Origin: Lumnitzera littorea
Lineage: Eukaryota > Streptophyta > Magnoliopsida > Myrtales > Combretaceae
DNA: 64,000 nucleotides
Assembly (NCBI GenBank): GCA_024138015.1
Contig: JAMXBB010000007.1
Location: forward strand, 68,020,421-68,084,420
Direction: 5' to 3'
Of this stretch, positions 48,855-59,690 are shown piece after piece. Made by a program: the position numbers and the translations under genes. The number at the start of each line of letters is the position of its first letter. Position 1 is the stretch's first letter. A model generated the notes under the pieces. The model had not been told where the DNA came from. It saw only the letters and a list, made by a program, of their open reading frames with translations, and did not search any database.

Positions 48855-49746
48855 CAAAGATTCTATAATGGTCATCATGGATTAGTTGAGTAAGATGGCA
48901 CACTTTGTACCCTGTACCAAGATTAACAACGCTTCGGCTATTGCTTCTCTTTTCTTATAGGAGATTGTGTGGATACACGAAGTGCTGAGAAGTGTAGTCT
49001 CCAACAAAGACCCAAAGTTCTTAAGCCATTTCAAGAGAACCCTATGGCGTCAGCTAGGAACCGAATTACTCTTTAGTACCTTATGTCACCCCCAAACTGA
49101 CAGCCAAATAGAAGTAGTTAATTGTACTTTAGGGGTCACTACTCTAAGCTGCAATAGGCAAGAACTTAGCTGATTGGGATGTCTGCCTACCAGTGGTCAA
49201 GTTTGCTTATAACCAAACAATACATGAAATCACTAAGCAAACTCCCTTCGAGGTGATTTATGGATTCAATCCCGAGTTGCCCCTTAACCATGCCCCTGTA
49301 CCAATACCTGTGCAAGAGGACCTTGACGCAATGGCCAGAGCATAATTCCTTCAACACATTTATGACAAAGTCACTCAACACATCAACCAAGCTGTCAAAA
49401 GAATGCGAGAAAAGGCCAAGGGAGAACAACTAAACGATTTCAGCCAGAAGACTTAGTGTAGTTGTACCTCAGCAAGGAGCAGTTCTCGAATAAGAGGAAG
49501 AACAAATTATCTGCAAGAGTAGAAGGACCTTTTAGAATCCTTTAGAAGATCAATGACAATGCCTACTAGTTGGAATTACCCGAGGACTATGGGGTTTCTA
49601 ACACCTTCAACATTGCTGACCTCAGTTCGTATCACCCTGATGGAGAACTGAGTGAACACCATTCGGATTTCATCCCAAATCCAACACAACCTGGAGGAAA
49701 TGGTAGGAATCAAGTTACCGAACCTTTGACTCGCAACCGAGCTTAA
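48855..49746 (+). pseudogene. Element B integrase core and C-terminus, reading into 3' LTR
   Basis: KDSIMVIMD, KMAHFVPCTKINNAS, EIVWIHEVLRSVVSNKDPKFLSHF, TDSQIEVVNCTLG (open run 48967-49173), then FNPELPLNHAP, an ITQHI-like region, a basic linker, and the tail (GVSNTFNIADLS, GELSEHHSDFI). The frame enters the LTR at 49701 and stops at about 49744. HHCC domain absent through the internal deletion. Confidence 0.8.
49691..49700 (+). other. Polypurine tract of element B
   Basis: CTGGAGGAAA immediately before the 3' LTR start TGGTAGG. Confidence 0.65.
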
Positions 49747-50562
49747 AGATTAGAGGGGGCTAGAACGATAAATCCTTCTGTTCCAACCAACCCCTACCAA
49801 GGCCAAGTACTTCCTTACCGTGTCATCCTTCATGTCGTGCCATATGACCACCCATTTTTCTGTAGTATGCGGAGTTGATGATTACTCTCTAATGCTAAGT
49901 CGACCAATTACTCGGCATCTTCCTTGCCAAGAAGCCGAGAGAGAGAGTCCGGACTGACTAAGCTATCCCTACTCAAACAAGTCCATCTATTCGTACTTTT
50001 TGTTCGCATCTTCTAACAACTACGCTAATGTAGCATCGCCACATGTATAGTATCATGTACAGAATCTATTGCACGAATAATTGTTTTTCTTCTATATTTA
50101 TTTTTACCCTTTTGTATCTTATACATTACTTCCTTAGAAAATTCCCTTTTTTTCTTTTCCTTTTTAGGTAGGTTACCCTAACTTATGGGTATAAATACCC
50201 TTATACTTATAATAGTGACAATATTAGATCATTCTTAATACACTTTGGAGTACTTTTCTTCTTTGCATAAACACTATTTGTTTACTCTGGGTATCACTCT
50301 TATCCTTTCCCTTAAGCAAGGTTAAGTGGCGAGTAACCTCACCGGACCAATTCGTGCATCATATCGAATTGTACTGTGAGTCTTCAAAAGTTCCATTAGT
50401 ACGTTATATCCTCTAGAGCTATTCGTGGGTTTTACTTACTGTTTCATTCTTTTTTTTTTTTTCCCTTTCACACTTTTCCCCATTAATCCTTTTTCAAGCT
50501 TTCTGTAAACTTGGATCCATCCAGTGACCGGCCTTATCTATTCTTAGTCATAGTTCGCAACA
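49701..50562 (+). repeat. 3' LTR of element B
   Basis: 862 bp, followed by the TATAC target duplication. TATA box at 50190-50197. Confidence 0.9.
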
Positions 50563-50567
50563 TATAC

Positions 50568-51130
50568 CTCACATTGAAAATGGCCACAGTGCAAATAGTA
50601 TATGTAATTCTTAAGATAGAGCATTCACCTTATTCACATAAACTTGACACAAGTGGTAGTACGTAACATGTTTGATGCAATCTCTCTCTATGGTCAACCA
50701 ATAATATCCCAACCTCATGATCTTCTTGGTGAGTATGTAACCATTCATATAGGGGTTGTATACTCCCTCATGCACTTCCTTCATTAGCACCTTTGCCTCC
50801 TTCTAATCTACATACTGTAGAAGTATACTATCAAATAATTGTTAGTACAAGGTAGACTCACTTATCAAGTACTTGGCAGCTAACCTTCTGATTGTCTTCC
50901 TATCCTTTTTCTCAACCTCCTTAGGGTATGTACCATGTTGTAAGAATGTTTTGATATCATAATACCAAGGCTTTGCATCTTGTGCACTTTCAAATGCCAA
51001 GCAGAAAGTAGGCTTTTCTTCAACTTCAATCTTAAGTGGCTAAATCTCTACTCTACCAGATATCTGAATCATGGAGGCTAAGGTTACTGGAGTAGCAACA
51101 AATTGGTTCTAAATCCTAAGTACGTACGTG
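50568..51130 (-). pseudogene. Tat-like element A: integrase N-terminal HHCC region (broken)
   Basis: Minus-strand translation: VHEGVYNPYMNGYILTKKI, MRLGYYWLTMERDCIKHV (about 50640-50730), HLCQVYVNK, then WPFSMG at 50568-50590. It continues directly as the I-DIIG of the segment ending at 44856 once element B and one TATAC are removed. Typical Tat integrase N-terminus. Confidence 0.85.
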
Positions 51131-51520
51131 AATGTAATCTTTTCAAACCTACCTATTAGTTCGGCTAAGTGTTGGTGGTAAGGTACTAATTTAGGGTCCT
51201 TCATCTTATATTTACCCTGACCTGGCCTATGATTAACAAAGAATCTCCATATACATGTAATTCTTGTATCTCCTTAAACAACGCTAATTTAAGTCCCATA
51301 ATACATGCCTCATAAGATTATAGTTCAGCTAAGTGTTGGTGGTAAGGTACTAATTTGGGGTCCTTCGTCTTACAGCCATCGATAATTGTGTGCCTTCAGG
51401 GGATATCAGTATTACCTTAATTCCACATCCTAATACATTAGTTGCTCCATCAAAGAACATTTGCTAACCTGAAGGTTTCTCAACTACTTCGCTATTAGAA
51501 TTGTTTTTAGCCACCAGGAT
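51131..51520 (-). pseudogene. Tat-like element A: second (archaeal-type) RNase H (broken, with internal duplication)
   Basis: KMKDPKLVPYHQHLAEL, RFEKITFTYVLRI and TPVTLASM (about 51080-51215 minus) are the end of the additional RNase H found in Tat elements between RNase H and integrase. The stretch 51160-51210 occurs twice: a near-identical 50-bp copy lies at 51323-51372. The N-terminal part (MEQLMY, AHNYRWL) is badly decayed. Confidence 0.7.
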
Positions 51521-52094
51521 ATTTTCTTTAGGAAACTTGACTCGCACTTCTTGAAGGGTATCCTCATAGGACTCTTTGCTAATTAATTTGCCAAGACCTA
51601 CCCCTTAACAGAACTTTGGCTCACATACTTGATGTCAAATTCTGATAATAACATCTGCCACTTCAAAATTTTACCAATGAAGGCTAGTTTTTCTACCAAA
51701 TACTTCAAAGGATCATGTTGTGTGATCAACTTGATTTGGTAGTAAAGTGTGTATTGCCTGAGCCGATGCATAACCTAAACCAATGCACAACATGTTCTTT
51801 TAGTTTCCGAGTATTTCTACTCCCCTTCTTTAAACTTCTTGCTTAAGTAATAAATAGCCCGCTCCTTCCCTTCTTCATCCTTCTGACCAAGCATGCATCC
51901 TATAGATTAGAGCAATATGTTTAAGTATAAGAACAACAGCTTCCCTAGTTTAGGAGCTACCGACACTAGAGGATTCATAAGGTATTCTTAATTTTTATGA
52001 AATCTTCTTTGTATTCCTCGTCCCAACTGACCCTAACATTCTTTTTCAATAGCTTAAATAGAGGGTGACATTTATCTGTTAATTGAGACATAAA
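51521..52094 (-). pseudogene. Tat-like element A: RNase H (broken)
   Basis: VSWDEEYKEDFIKIKNTL, IGCMLGQKDEEGKERAIYYLSKKF (about 51850-51920), CCALVWVMHRLRQYTL, IKLITQHDPLKYLVEKLA and the WQMLLSEFDIKYVSQSSVKG end. The YLSKKF-type motif is characteristic of Tat RNase H. Five or so stops. Confidence 0.85.
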
Positions 52095-52982
52095 TTAAGC
52101 TATATTATTCAAACGACCCAACAATCCTCTTACTTCTTTCAGAATGCATGGAGGGGGCATGTCAATTATGGCTTTAGCTTTATCAGGATCAACTTCGATG
52201 CCCCTTTGGCTAATTATGAAGCCCAACAATTTCCCTGATGTCACTCCAAAAGTACACTTCTCTTGATTCAACTTCAACTGAAACTTTCTTAATCTGTTGA
52301 TTAGCTTCCTCAAATTTTCTATGTGATCTTCCCCTTCCCTAGATTTTGCAATCATATTATCAACATACACTTCTATTTTTTTATGTATCATGTCATGAAA
52401 GATTTTGACCATCGCCCTTTGTTATGTTGCCCCAGTGTTCTTAAGCCCAAAGGGCATCACCTTATAGCAAAACGTACCCCAAGTCGTAATGAAGGTTATC
52501 TTGGCTTTATCTTCTTTGGACATCCGAATCTGATTATATCCCAAAAATCTATCCATAAATGAGAATAGATGATTCTCGACTATGTTATCCACTAAGACAT
52601 CGATATGAAGCAAAAGAAAGTTGTCTTTAGACATTACCTGATAGAGATCATGAAAGTCCATGCATATTCTAAACTTCCCATTCTTTTTCATTACTGGAAC
52701 AATGTTAGCTACTCATTTTAAGTAATCAAATACCTCAATGAGTCCAACTTCAAGTAGTTTCTTAACCTCTTCCTTTATTTTCAATAGGATGTCAAGTCGA
52801 AATCTTCTTAACTTTTGCTTTTTAGGCTTGGTGTCTTTTAGTGTAGTTAGACAATGGACCACGATTGATGGGTCTAACCCAAGCATATCCTCATATGACC
52901 AAGTGAATGCGTCTTTATACTCAGCTAACAATGTAATCATTTCTTTTTTTTGTTTCTCTTTCAAGCTCCCTCTAATCTTCAA
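52095..52982 (-). pseudogene. Tat-like element A: reverse transcriptase (nearly open, catalytic residue lost)
   Basis: Three long open pieces (52713-52982, 52422-52691, 52095-52412) form an RT separated by single stops. Motifs in order: EYKDAFTWSYEDMLGLDP, KQKLRRFRLD, FRICMDFHDLYQVMSKDNF, IDVLVDNIVENHLFSFMDRF, YNQIRMSKEDKAKITFITTW, FCYKVMPFGLKNTGAT, then VYVDNMIAKS where Tat RT normally has YVDDM. The second catalytic aspartate is asparagine (GAT to AAT). KCTFGVTSGKLLGFIIS and GIEVDPDKAKAI follow. This is the best-preserved pol segment of A. Confidence 0.9.
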
Positions 52983-53647
52983 ATTTTTATGGTTATCCCC
53001 GTCCCCTACATTGACTATTTCAATCGATTCATTAATAGAAATTCTACTCAGTTCATGTTTTTGCCATTTATCTTGTATATCATTGTGGTCATCGACATCA
53101 CTCCCAATAACTAACCCAGTAGAGTCATAAGTGATATCAATATTTTCATTATCTACCTATACGAGGTATCCTTGGTTTTTGTTTGATTCATTGGATCTGG
53201 GCAAAGTATATAAAGAAAAGTGTATGTATATAAAAGAGAACTGAAACACAATAAAGGAAAGAAACTAACTAATATTTTATTGAATGAATGGAGATATATC
53301 ACAAATGAAGTAAGACATTAACTAATATTTTATTAAACAAAAGGTTCAACGATACATTTGGAACGATGACTATTGAAAATAAAAATTCAAGAAATACTAA
53401 CTAAGGTTTACCCTTTACCTTAAGGAGGACCTATTGCCTTTTACCGGGCTGGAGAACTAATTATTCAGATGGTGCTGGAACTTGTGATACGAGTTTGTTA
53501 GTTTTTCATTGGCAAATTCTGAGGCTTGAGTCTCTACTTGAATGAATGTCTCAATTAGTAGTACGAAGGTCATCAAGGTATGGTACAATCTATCACCTCT
53601 CTTGCCCCTCACTTGTTTCTTCTGAAATTCTTCTACTTGAGTCAAGT
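52983..53647 (-). other. Tat-like element A: upstream region before RT, cut by element D
   Basis: Minus strand continues upstream of RT with ESIEIVNVGDGDNHKNLKIRG, a linker typical before Tat RT, and about 53150 with PNESNKNQGYLV. Beyond 53200 no domain was recognised; a 62-codon open run near 53457-53640 is of unknown nature. It ends at 53647, followed by the LTR of D; CAAGT (53643-53647) is the candidate target duplication, whose partner would lie past the window end. Confidence 0.5.
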
Positions 53648-54651
53648 TGATAAGGATTGAAGAAACAACAGTAGATCTCAAAATAGGTCAGAATGGGTCG
53701 AATGGGTTTAACAGACAGGAAGTGAGATAGTTGGTTTTGATGGTGAATGTGAATGGATATCACATACCAAGATATAAACACAATCAATGATTTGAGCTCG
53801 AAATAGGGTTCGATATAACTCATGAACAATAAATGTTGCTCGGGATTCAAATGAAAGTTAGATGCAACTCACTAACCGGTTCAAATGAAGGACTTCGCCA
53901 CAATCTCAAGGTTAAGATCGATAAGAACATGGGAGAGATTAAAGAGCTTAATCTATATTCGATAATCCAGCAAATGCTAGCTCAAGAGTAGCCTTGCTCA
54001 AAAAAGAAAAGATTCTAATCGCAAGAATATACTTTTCTATCTGATTTCATATATTGACGTCTATGTATGTCTCTATGTTGATTAATGTTGTTATTTATAA
54101 TAAGTCCTAAACCCTAGTGGCAAAACTATAAATAATATATAAGGCCTTAAACCCTAAAGAATTGGGCCCATAAATGAAATAAAGGAAAACATACATAAGA
54201 ATTCAAAACCGTACATTTAATAAGGGAAGTCGGCATGTAGTTACTCAACATGTCCTGGAAGGAGTAGCATCCAAATTGGATGAGGTTAGTAGTTGGATAT
54301 ACGGGTTTGGGAAGGAATCCTCGAAGTTTTGCAGTGTTTGGCTGAGACACCAGAAAGATCGACCCATAATTGTCGAGTGCTAGAATTAGTCGACATTAGT
54401 CTCTTAGGATTGTGCCAAGTGGTTCTTTAGTTCCCAATCCTCGACCATGTGCTCTCTTAATGTCTCAGTAGACAATAGACTTGTTTCCAAGTAGCTCCTT
54501 TTCTTTCTATCAGTCTTTTATCAATTACTCGGCCTCGACAAAAGCTATTTAGCTTTGGGTTAGAAGCGGTTGGCATCTTCTTATGGAGGGTCGGCATCAG
54601 CTTCATCAGGTCGGCCTTAGCTTGGATGTAGTCAAAGGCTAATTCCCATCA
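53648..54651 (-). repeat. 3' LTR of element D
   Basis: 1004 bp, plus-strand ends TGATAAGGATTG and ATTCCCATCA. Aligns with 63032-64000 over its length, e.g. AACAGACAGGAAGTGAGATGGTTGG and the block AATTGGGCCCATAAATGAAATAAAGG. TATA box on the minus strand at 54092-54099. Confidence 0.85.
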
Positions 54652-55449
54652 TTACCGTAAGTCTGAAAGGAAGTCATTGTCGACGTTAAGTGTTAAGCAC
54701 AAGCCGGGATGTCGAATAAGCTCTTTCTCCCTTTTCGTTTTACCATAGGTACCAAATGTCTTTGGATTTCCTTAATGCTCATCGAGGTTAAGAGATAACT
54801 CTTCCCATCCTTTTAAATAGTATAAGTGTTGAGAAATCCGTCATGGATTACTTTCCGATCAAATTCCCATAGTCAACCAAGAAGTAAATTTGTGGCATTC
54901 ATTGGGACCACAATGAAGTCAATCTTATCCTTGTACTGTCCTGCCTTAAATGCGATTCGAGCCCACTTATGCACATGGACCATACCCTTGTCATTAAACA
55001 ATTTCAATCCATAAGGTGGAGAGAGTAAGAGTAAGTCGACAATTTCATCTTTTCTACCAATTTGACAGAGATGATATTGGTGCAGCTTCCTTCATCAACA
55101 ATCAAGGAATAGGACTTCCCATTCACTAGGCACCGCATATGGAATAAATTTTCCCTTTGCCTAGGATCTGCCTTCAGGTTAGCTAGTATGGCCATAGCTA
55201 GGAGTTTATCTAGGTCCTCAGGATAAACATCTTCTTCTATCAACTAGTCATCTGAACTCCTGTCACTCTGGCTTTTTACTTGGGCATTAGGTCCTTTGCC
55301 TTTCAAGACCATGACCCTATTATTCGAACATTGAGAAGCAATGTGTCCATAGTCTAAGCATTTGAAGCACTTCACTTCTTAGGCCTTGTTGCCAAATGCA
55401 TTCTCTTTCTTGACAATCTTTTTCTCGCTATGGATCGGTCGGCTAGGCT
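54652..55449 (-). pseudogene. Element D gag zinc knuckle, protease and C-terminal tail
   Basis: Minus sense: FGNKA then a fully intact CCHC knuckle CFKCLDYGHIASQC (55328-55371), an acidic stretch, and an open run 55004-55243 with RENLFHMRCLVNGK and the retropepsin motif SLIVDEGSCTNIISVKLVEK (D-E-G in place of D-S/G-G). After a stop the frame goes on with NDKGMVHVHKWARIAF, DFIVVPMNATNLLLG, DRKVIHDGFLNTYT, the post-protease region, ending just before the LTR at 54652. RT is missing; there is no room for it. Confidence 0.8.
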
Positions 55450-55454
55450 CTCCT

Positions 55455-56294
55455 TGTTGTGCACCATGACCAAGAATAGACAAGGCCAGTTGCTGATCAG
55501 TCCAAGCTTGTAAAAAGCTCAAAAAGTGTTAATGGAGATAGGTACAAAAGGGTGAAAATGAAGAATGAAAATAGTAAGCAAACCCACAAATAACTCCAAA
55601 GGATATGACACACCAATGGAACTTCTATAGACTCACAACACAATTCGATATGACATACGAATTGGTCCAATGCGGTTACTTTCTACCTATCCTTGCTTAA
55701 GGAAAATGATAAGAGTGATGCTGAGAGTAAACAAGGAAGAAAAGTACTCACATGTATCGAAGGTAATCTAATCTATTACAGCTACAAGCATAAGGGTATT
55801 TATACCTGTAAGTTAAGGCAACTTGCCCAGAAGGGAAAAGACAATAAGGACATTTCCTAAAGAAGTAATGTATACGATATAAAAGAGTAAAAATGAATAT
55901 ACAAGGAAAACGATCATTAGTGCTATAAATTCTACATATGATACTATACACATGGCAACGCTGCATTAGTGAGGTTATTAGGAGATGCAAATAAAGAGTA
56001 CGAATAGATGGGCTTGTCCGAACAAGGAAAACATAGTCAGTCCGGATCCTCTATGTCTCTGCTTCTCAGCAAAGATGATACCAAGTGATTGGTCGTCTCG
56101 ACATTAGAGAGTAGTCATCAACTTAACATACCACAGAACAATTGGCAGTCATACAACACGGCATTAAAGGTGACTCAGCAAGGAAATGCTCAACCTCAAC
56201 AGGGGTTGGTTGGAACATAAGGATTAATCGTGCCAACCCCTCTAGCCCTCGGGCTTGGCTATAGGTCAAGGGTCCCGTGGCTTGATTCCCATCA
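55455..56294 (-). repeat. 3' LTR of element C
   Basis: 840 bp; plus-strand ends TGTTGTGCACC and ATTCCCATCA. By eye the first 90 bp differ from the 5' LTR at roughly one base in five or six, so the copy is old. Minus-strand TATA box at 55798-55805. Confidence 0.9.
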
Positions 56295-57340
56295 TTCCCT
56301 TCGAGTTGTTTTAGATTTGGGATCAAATCCAAATAGTGTTCACTTAGTTCTCCATCAGGGTGATATGGACTAAGGTCGGCAATATTGAAGGCATTAGAAA
56401 TCCCATAGTCCTCAGGCAGTTCCAACTTATAGGCATTGTCACTAATTTTCTGGAGAATTCTGAAAAGTCCTTCCACTCTTGCAAACAATTTGTTCTTCCT
56501 TTTGTTCGGGAACTGTTCTTTGCTAAGGTGTAGCTATACCAAGTCTACTAGCTGAAATTGTTTGGTTGACCTACCCCTAGTCTTTTCTCGCATTCTTCTA
56601 GCAACTTGGTCAATGTGCCAAGTAACCTTATCATAGATGTGTTGAAAAGATTGTGCTTTAGCCGAGGCATCAAGGTCCTCTTGTGTAGGTGCTGGTATAT
56701 GGGCGTAGTCAAGGGGCAACTCGGGATTGAATCCATAGACCACCTCGAAGGAAGTTTGCTTAGTGGTATCATGTACGGTTTGGTTATAAGTGAACTTGAC
56801 CACTGGTAGGCAGACATCCCAATCAGCCAAGTTCTTGCCTATTGTAGCTCGGAGCAATAACCCCAAAGTACGATTAACCACCTCTGTTTGGCCATCAGTT
56901 TAAGGGTGACATGAGGTACTGAAGAGTAATTTGGTTTCTAGCCGATACCATAGAGTTCTCCAAAAATGGCTTAAGAACTTCGAGTCTTTATCGGAGACTA
57001 CACATCTTGGCACATTGTATATCCGCACAATTTCTTATAAGAAAAGAGAAGCAATAGCTGAAGCGTTGTTAGTTTTGGTGCAGGGCACAAAGTATGCCAT
57101 CTTACTGAATCAATCTATGACGACCATTATAGAATCTTTACCTCGAGCAATTCATAGTAATCCGAGAACAAAGTCCATACTCAGTTCAGTCTACGACCTC
57201 ATCGGAATAAGTAAGGGCATTGCTTTCCCTTTTTAGCTTGGCACTTGGCCTTCTTGCATACAATACAGCTTTCGACAACTTGATGCACATCTCTTCATAT
57301 TCTCGGCTAAAAGAATCGTCCATTCAATGGTTTACAGGTC
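56123..57340 (-). pseudogene. Element C integrase, C-terminal tail inside 3' LTR
   Basis: Minus sense: HHCC-side remnants near 57250-57340, MDFVLG, KDSIMVVID (about 57115-57140), YFVPCTKTNNAS, VVSDKDSKFLSHF, TDGQTEVVNRTLGLLLRA, DWDVCLPVVKFTYNQTV, VVYGFNPELPLDYA (open run 56534-56881), a basic ARRMREKTRGRS, then an open 121-codon run (56123-56488) with LELPEDYGISNAFNIADLSP. It crosses the LTR border at 56294 and ends at 56123. The C-terminal extension is where CRM elements carry their targeting (CR) motif; whether this tail is homologous is not established. Confidence 0.85.
56295..56304 (-). other. Polypurine tract of element C
   Basis: Minus-strand CGAAGGGAA directly before the LTR start TGATGGGAATC. 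Confidence 0.65.
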
Positions 57341-58115
57341 CTCCTCTCTCTAAAGTGTTGAAAGAGTCCTCTACTATGGGCTTCCCTAATTAATAATTCC
57401 TTTAGGGAACAAGTTATCACCCACAGTTTCCCCCCTCATAACAGATAGCCATCCTCTACATAATACTCATCCACTGTCCTCTTATCTACGCATTACGAAA
57501 TTATTGGTCTAAAGTGTAGATTCTCGAAGTACTATTCTTTAATACTCACAAAACCAAACAGCTTAGTCTGCAATTATGATAAGAGCGCATGCCTCCTTGA
57601 AAGAGCGTCTACAACTACGTTGCTCTTTCCTTACTTATATTTTATCACAAAATTAAATCCCTCAAGGAATTCAACCCACCTTACTTGCCACTTTAACAAC
57701 TTGGTTTGACTTTGGAGGTACCTCAGCGATTCAAGGTCAGTATATATGACAAATAATCTCAACAGTAAGTAATGTTGCCACACTTGCATTACTCGGATCA
57801 GTGCTAAACGTTCCTTGTCATACACAGAGTAGTTCAATTGTGGTCCTCAAAGCTTCTCATTATGGAAGGCAATTGGTCAGCTTTCCTGCATCAGGATAGC
57901 GCCTATTCCAACACCCGATATATTGCATTCTAACTCAAAAATCTTGTCAAAGTCTGGTAGTACTAACACTAGGGCAGAGGTCAATCTTTCTTTTACGTCG
58001 ACAAAACTCCTCTCCTCCCTTTCTCCCCATCGAAAGTCGGTGTCCTTCTTTGTTAGGTTGGTAAGTGGTGCAGTAAAGGTGTTGAAATTCCTCATAAACC
58101 TTCTGTAAAATGAAG
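57341..58115 (-). pseudogene. Element C RNase H and integrase zinc-binding region (broken)
   Basis: Open runs 57877-58119 and 57631-57837 give LASFYRRFMRNF, LPDFDKIFELEC, GVGIGAILMQ, NYSVYDKERLALIRV, VIYTDLESLRYLQSQTK and WVEFLEGFNFVIKYK, followed by NVVVDALSRRH. The integrase N-terminus follows with KELLIREAHSRGLFQHF. About eight stops in all. Confidence 0.85.
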
Positions 58116-58900
58116 CCAATCAGTAGAAACTTCTTACGTTGGCACAAGTAATATGAGTCGGCCACTTGACAATTGCTTTGATCTTCTCATCATTGACTCG
58201 CAAGCCTTCTCTACTAACTACATACCCCAAGAATACCACTTCCTCTTGGCAGAAATAACATTTCCTTAAGCTGCCGAATAGTTTCTCAGCACGAAAGATA
58301 TCCAGGACTGCTCTGAGATGTTCACAGTGACTTGGCATGTCAGCACTATAGACCAGGATGTCATCAAAGTACACCATGATGTACTTCTCTATGATATGTC
58401 TCAACACATGGTTCATAAGTCTCATGAAAGTGCTCAAGGCATTTGACAAGCCAAAGGGCATGACCATCTATTCATAAAGTCCATGTTATGTCTTGAATGT
58501 AGACTTCCACTCGTCTCCTGACCTCATGCAGATTTGATGGTAACCAGACTTGAGATCAATCTTACTGAAAATCTTGGTTCCACTCAATTCATCCAACATG
58601 TCTTCTAGCCTTAGGATTGGATACCTATATTTGATCATGATTTTGTTTACAGCTTAGTTATCAACACACATTTGCCAAGTTCCATCCTTCTTCGGCACTA
58701 GAAGTGCAAGCACAACACAAGGGCTAAGACTCTCTCTCACGTAATCTCTCTCTAGCAACTCATTAACTTGACATTGGAGTTTTAAAGCCTGTTCGGGATT
58801 CATCTAATAAGCTGGCTTATTCGGCAGTGCAGCACCGGGTACTAAGTCAATGCAGTACTCTATGCCTTGAGTTGGGGGTAACGCTTCAGGTAACTGTTAT
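58116..58900 (-). pseudogene. Element C reverse transcriptase (broken)
   Basis: Minus sense: LPEALPPTQGIEYCIDLVPG, VRESLSPCVVLALLVPKKDGTW, MIKYRYPILRLEDMLDELSG, FSKIDLKSGYHQI, GDEWKSTFKT, a stop in place of the conserved tryptophan before MVMPF, then an open run 58120-58467 with FMRLMNHVLRHI, intact MVYFDDILVYS (about 58345-58378) and CQEEVVFLGYVVS. Both catalytic aspartates are kept. Confidence 0.9.
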
Positions 58901-59690
58901 GGGAATAGGTCAGCATAGTTATCTAGCAACTCCTTAATTTCCTAGGGAAGCTCACCCTACGCCTTCATTTCCAATAATAGCCTGACCAACAATAGGGTTA
59001 GCTCATCGGCATTGATGGCTTCTGGAAGCTTAGCACTACTCATCACCAAAGCTTTCTTCGATCCTCAAGCGAGTTTCGTTTGTAGTTTGTGAACTTCTCT
59101 CGGTGGCATCGAATTCAGCATGATCTTCCGGTCATCCTTTTCTAACATATACGTGTTCCTGTAGCCATCATGTATAACTCTCCTATCAAACAATGACAGC
59201 CTACCTGGCAACATGTGAAAAGCACACATAGGCAACACATCATAAAGGATCTAGTCAGAGTAATTCCCTATAGTGATCGACATCAGTATTTTTCGAATGA
59301 CATGTAATGCTCCTTTCGCACTCAACCAACACAACTTATACGGCCTAAGATGTGTAATAGTCGGTAGCTTCAGTTTTGAAATAAGATCGGCTAATGCCAC
59401 GTTGGTGTAACTTTCATTATCTATAATGAGATCACACATCTGATCATTCACCTTGTAAGTGGTATGAAACAAATTCTCTCTTTGCTCTTCCTCTCATGAG
59501 GGTTCTACACTTATAGTGCACCGAACAACCATGAGTAACTGGTCTAAGACCTTGGGAAACACGTCCTCCTCAATTAGTTCTTTCTTGGCAAGAACCTCCT
59601 CCTCCTCGGGTTCCTCATCCGTACTCTTTACTTCTAACTTTGGGATGTCTCCTTTAGTGACAATCGTCCTTCGATTCAGGCACTAAGTAG
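58901..59690 (-). pseudogene. Element C protease region (broken)
   Basis: Open run 59251-59472 contains CDLIIDNESYTNVALADLISK: the aspartate is kept but the usual glycine of D-S-G is glutamate. LPMCAFHMLPG and LFDRRVIHDGYRNTYMLEKDD follow. An acidic EEPEEEEVLAKKEL linker precedes it. Confidence 0.85.

Larger units (their letters stand above)
44857..50562 (+). mobile_element. Complete CRM-like LTR retrotransposon B with TSD TATAC
   Basis: A 5706-bp element with LTRs of 865 and 862 bp, inserted in the integrase of element A. TATAC lies at 44852-44856 and 50563-50567. LTR starts are TGATGGGAATC and TGGTAGGAATC, ends CACAACA and CGCAACA. Internal order gag-PR-RT-RH-INT. Compared with C it lacks about 650 bp spanning the RNase H C-terminus and integrase N-terminus. 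Multiple stops. Reading continues from integrase into the 3' LTR. Confidence 0.9.

Noticed and set aside
49187..49429. Antisense ORFs opposite integrase in B (49187-49429) and C (56606-56809)
   Set aside because: Same reason: conserved integrase (TYNQT, FNPELPL) read on the other strand.
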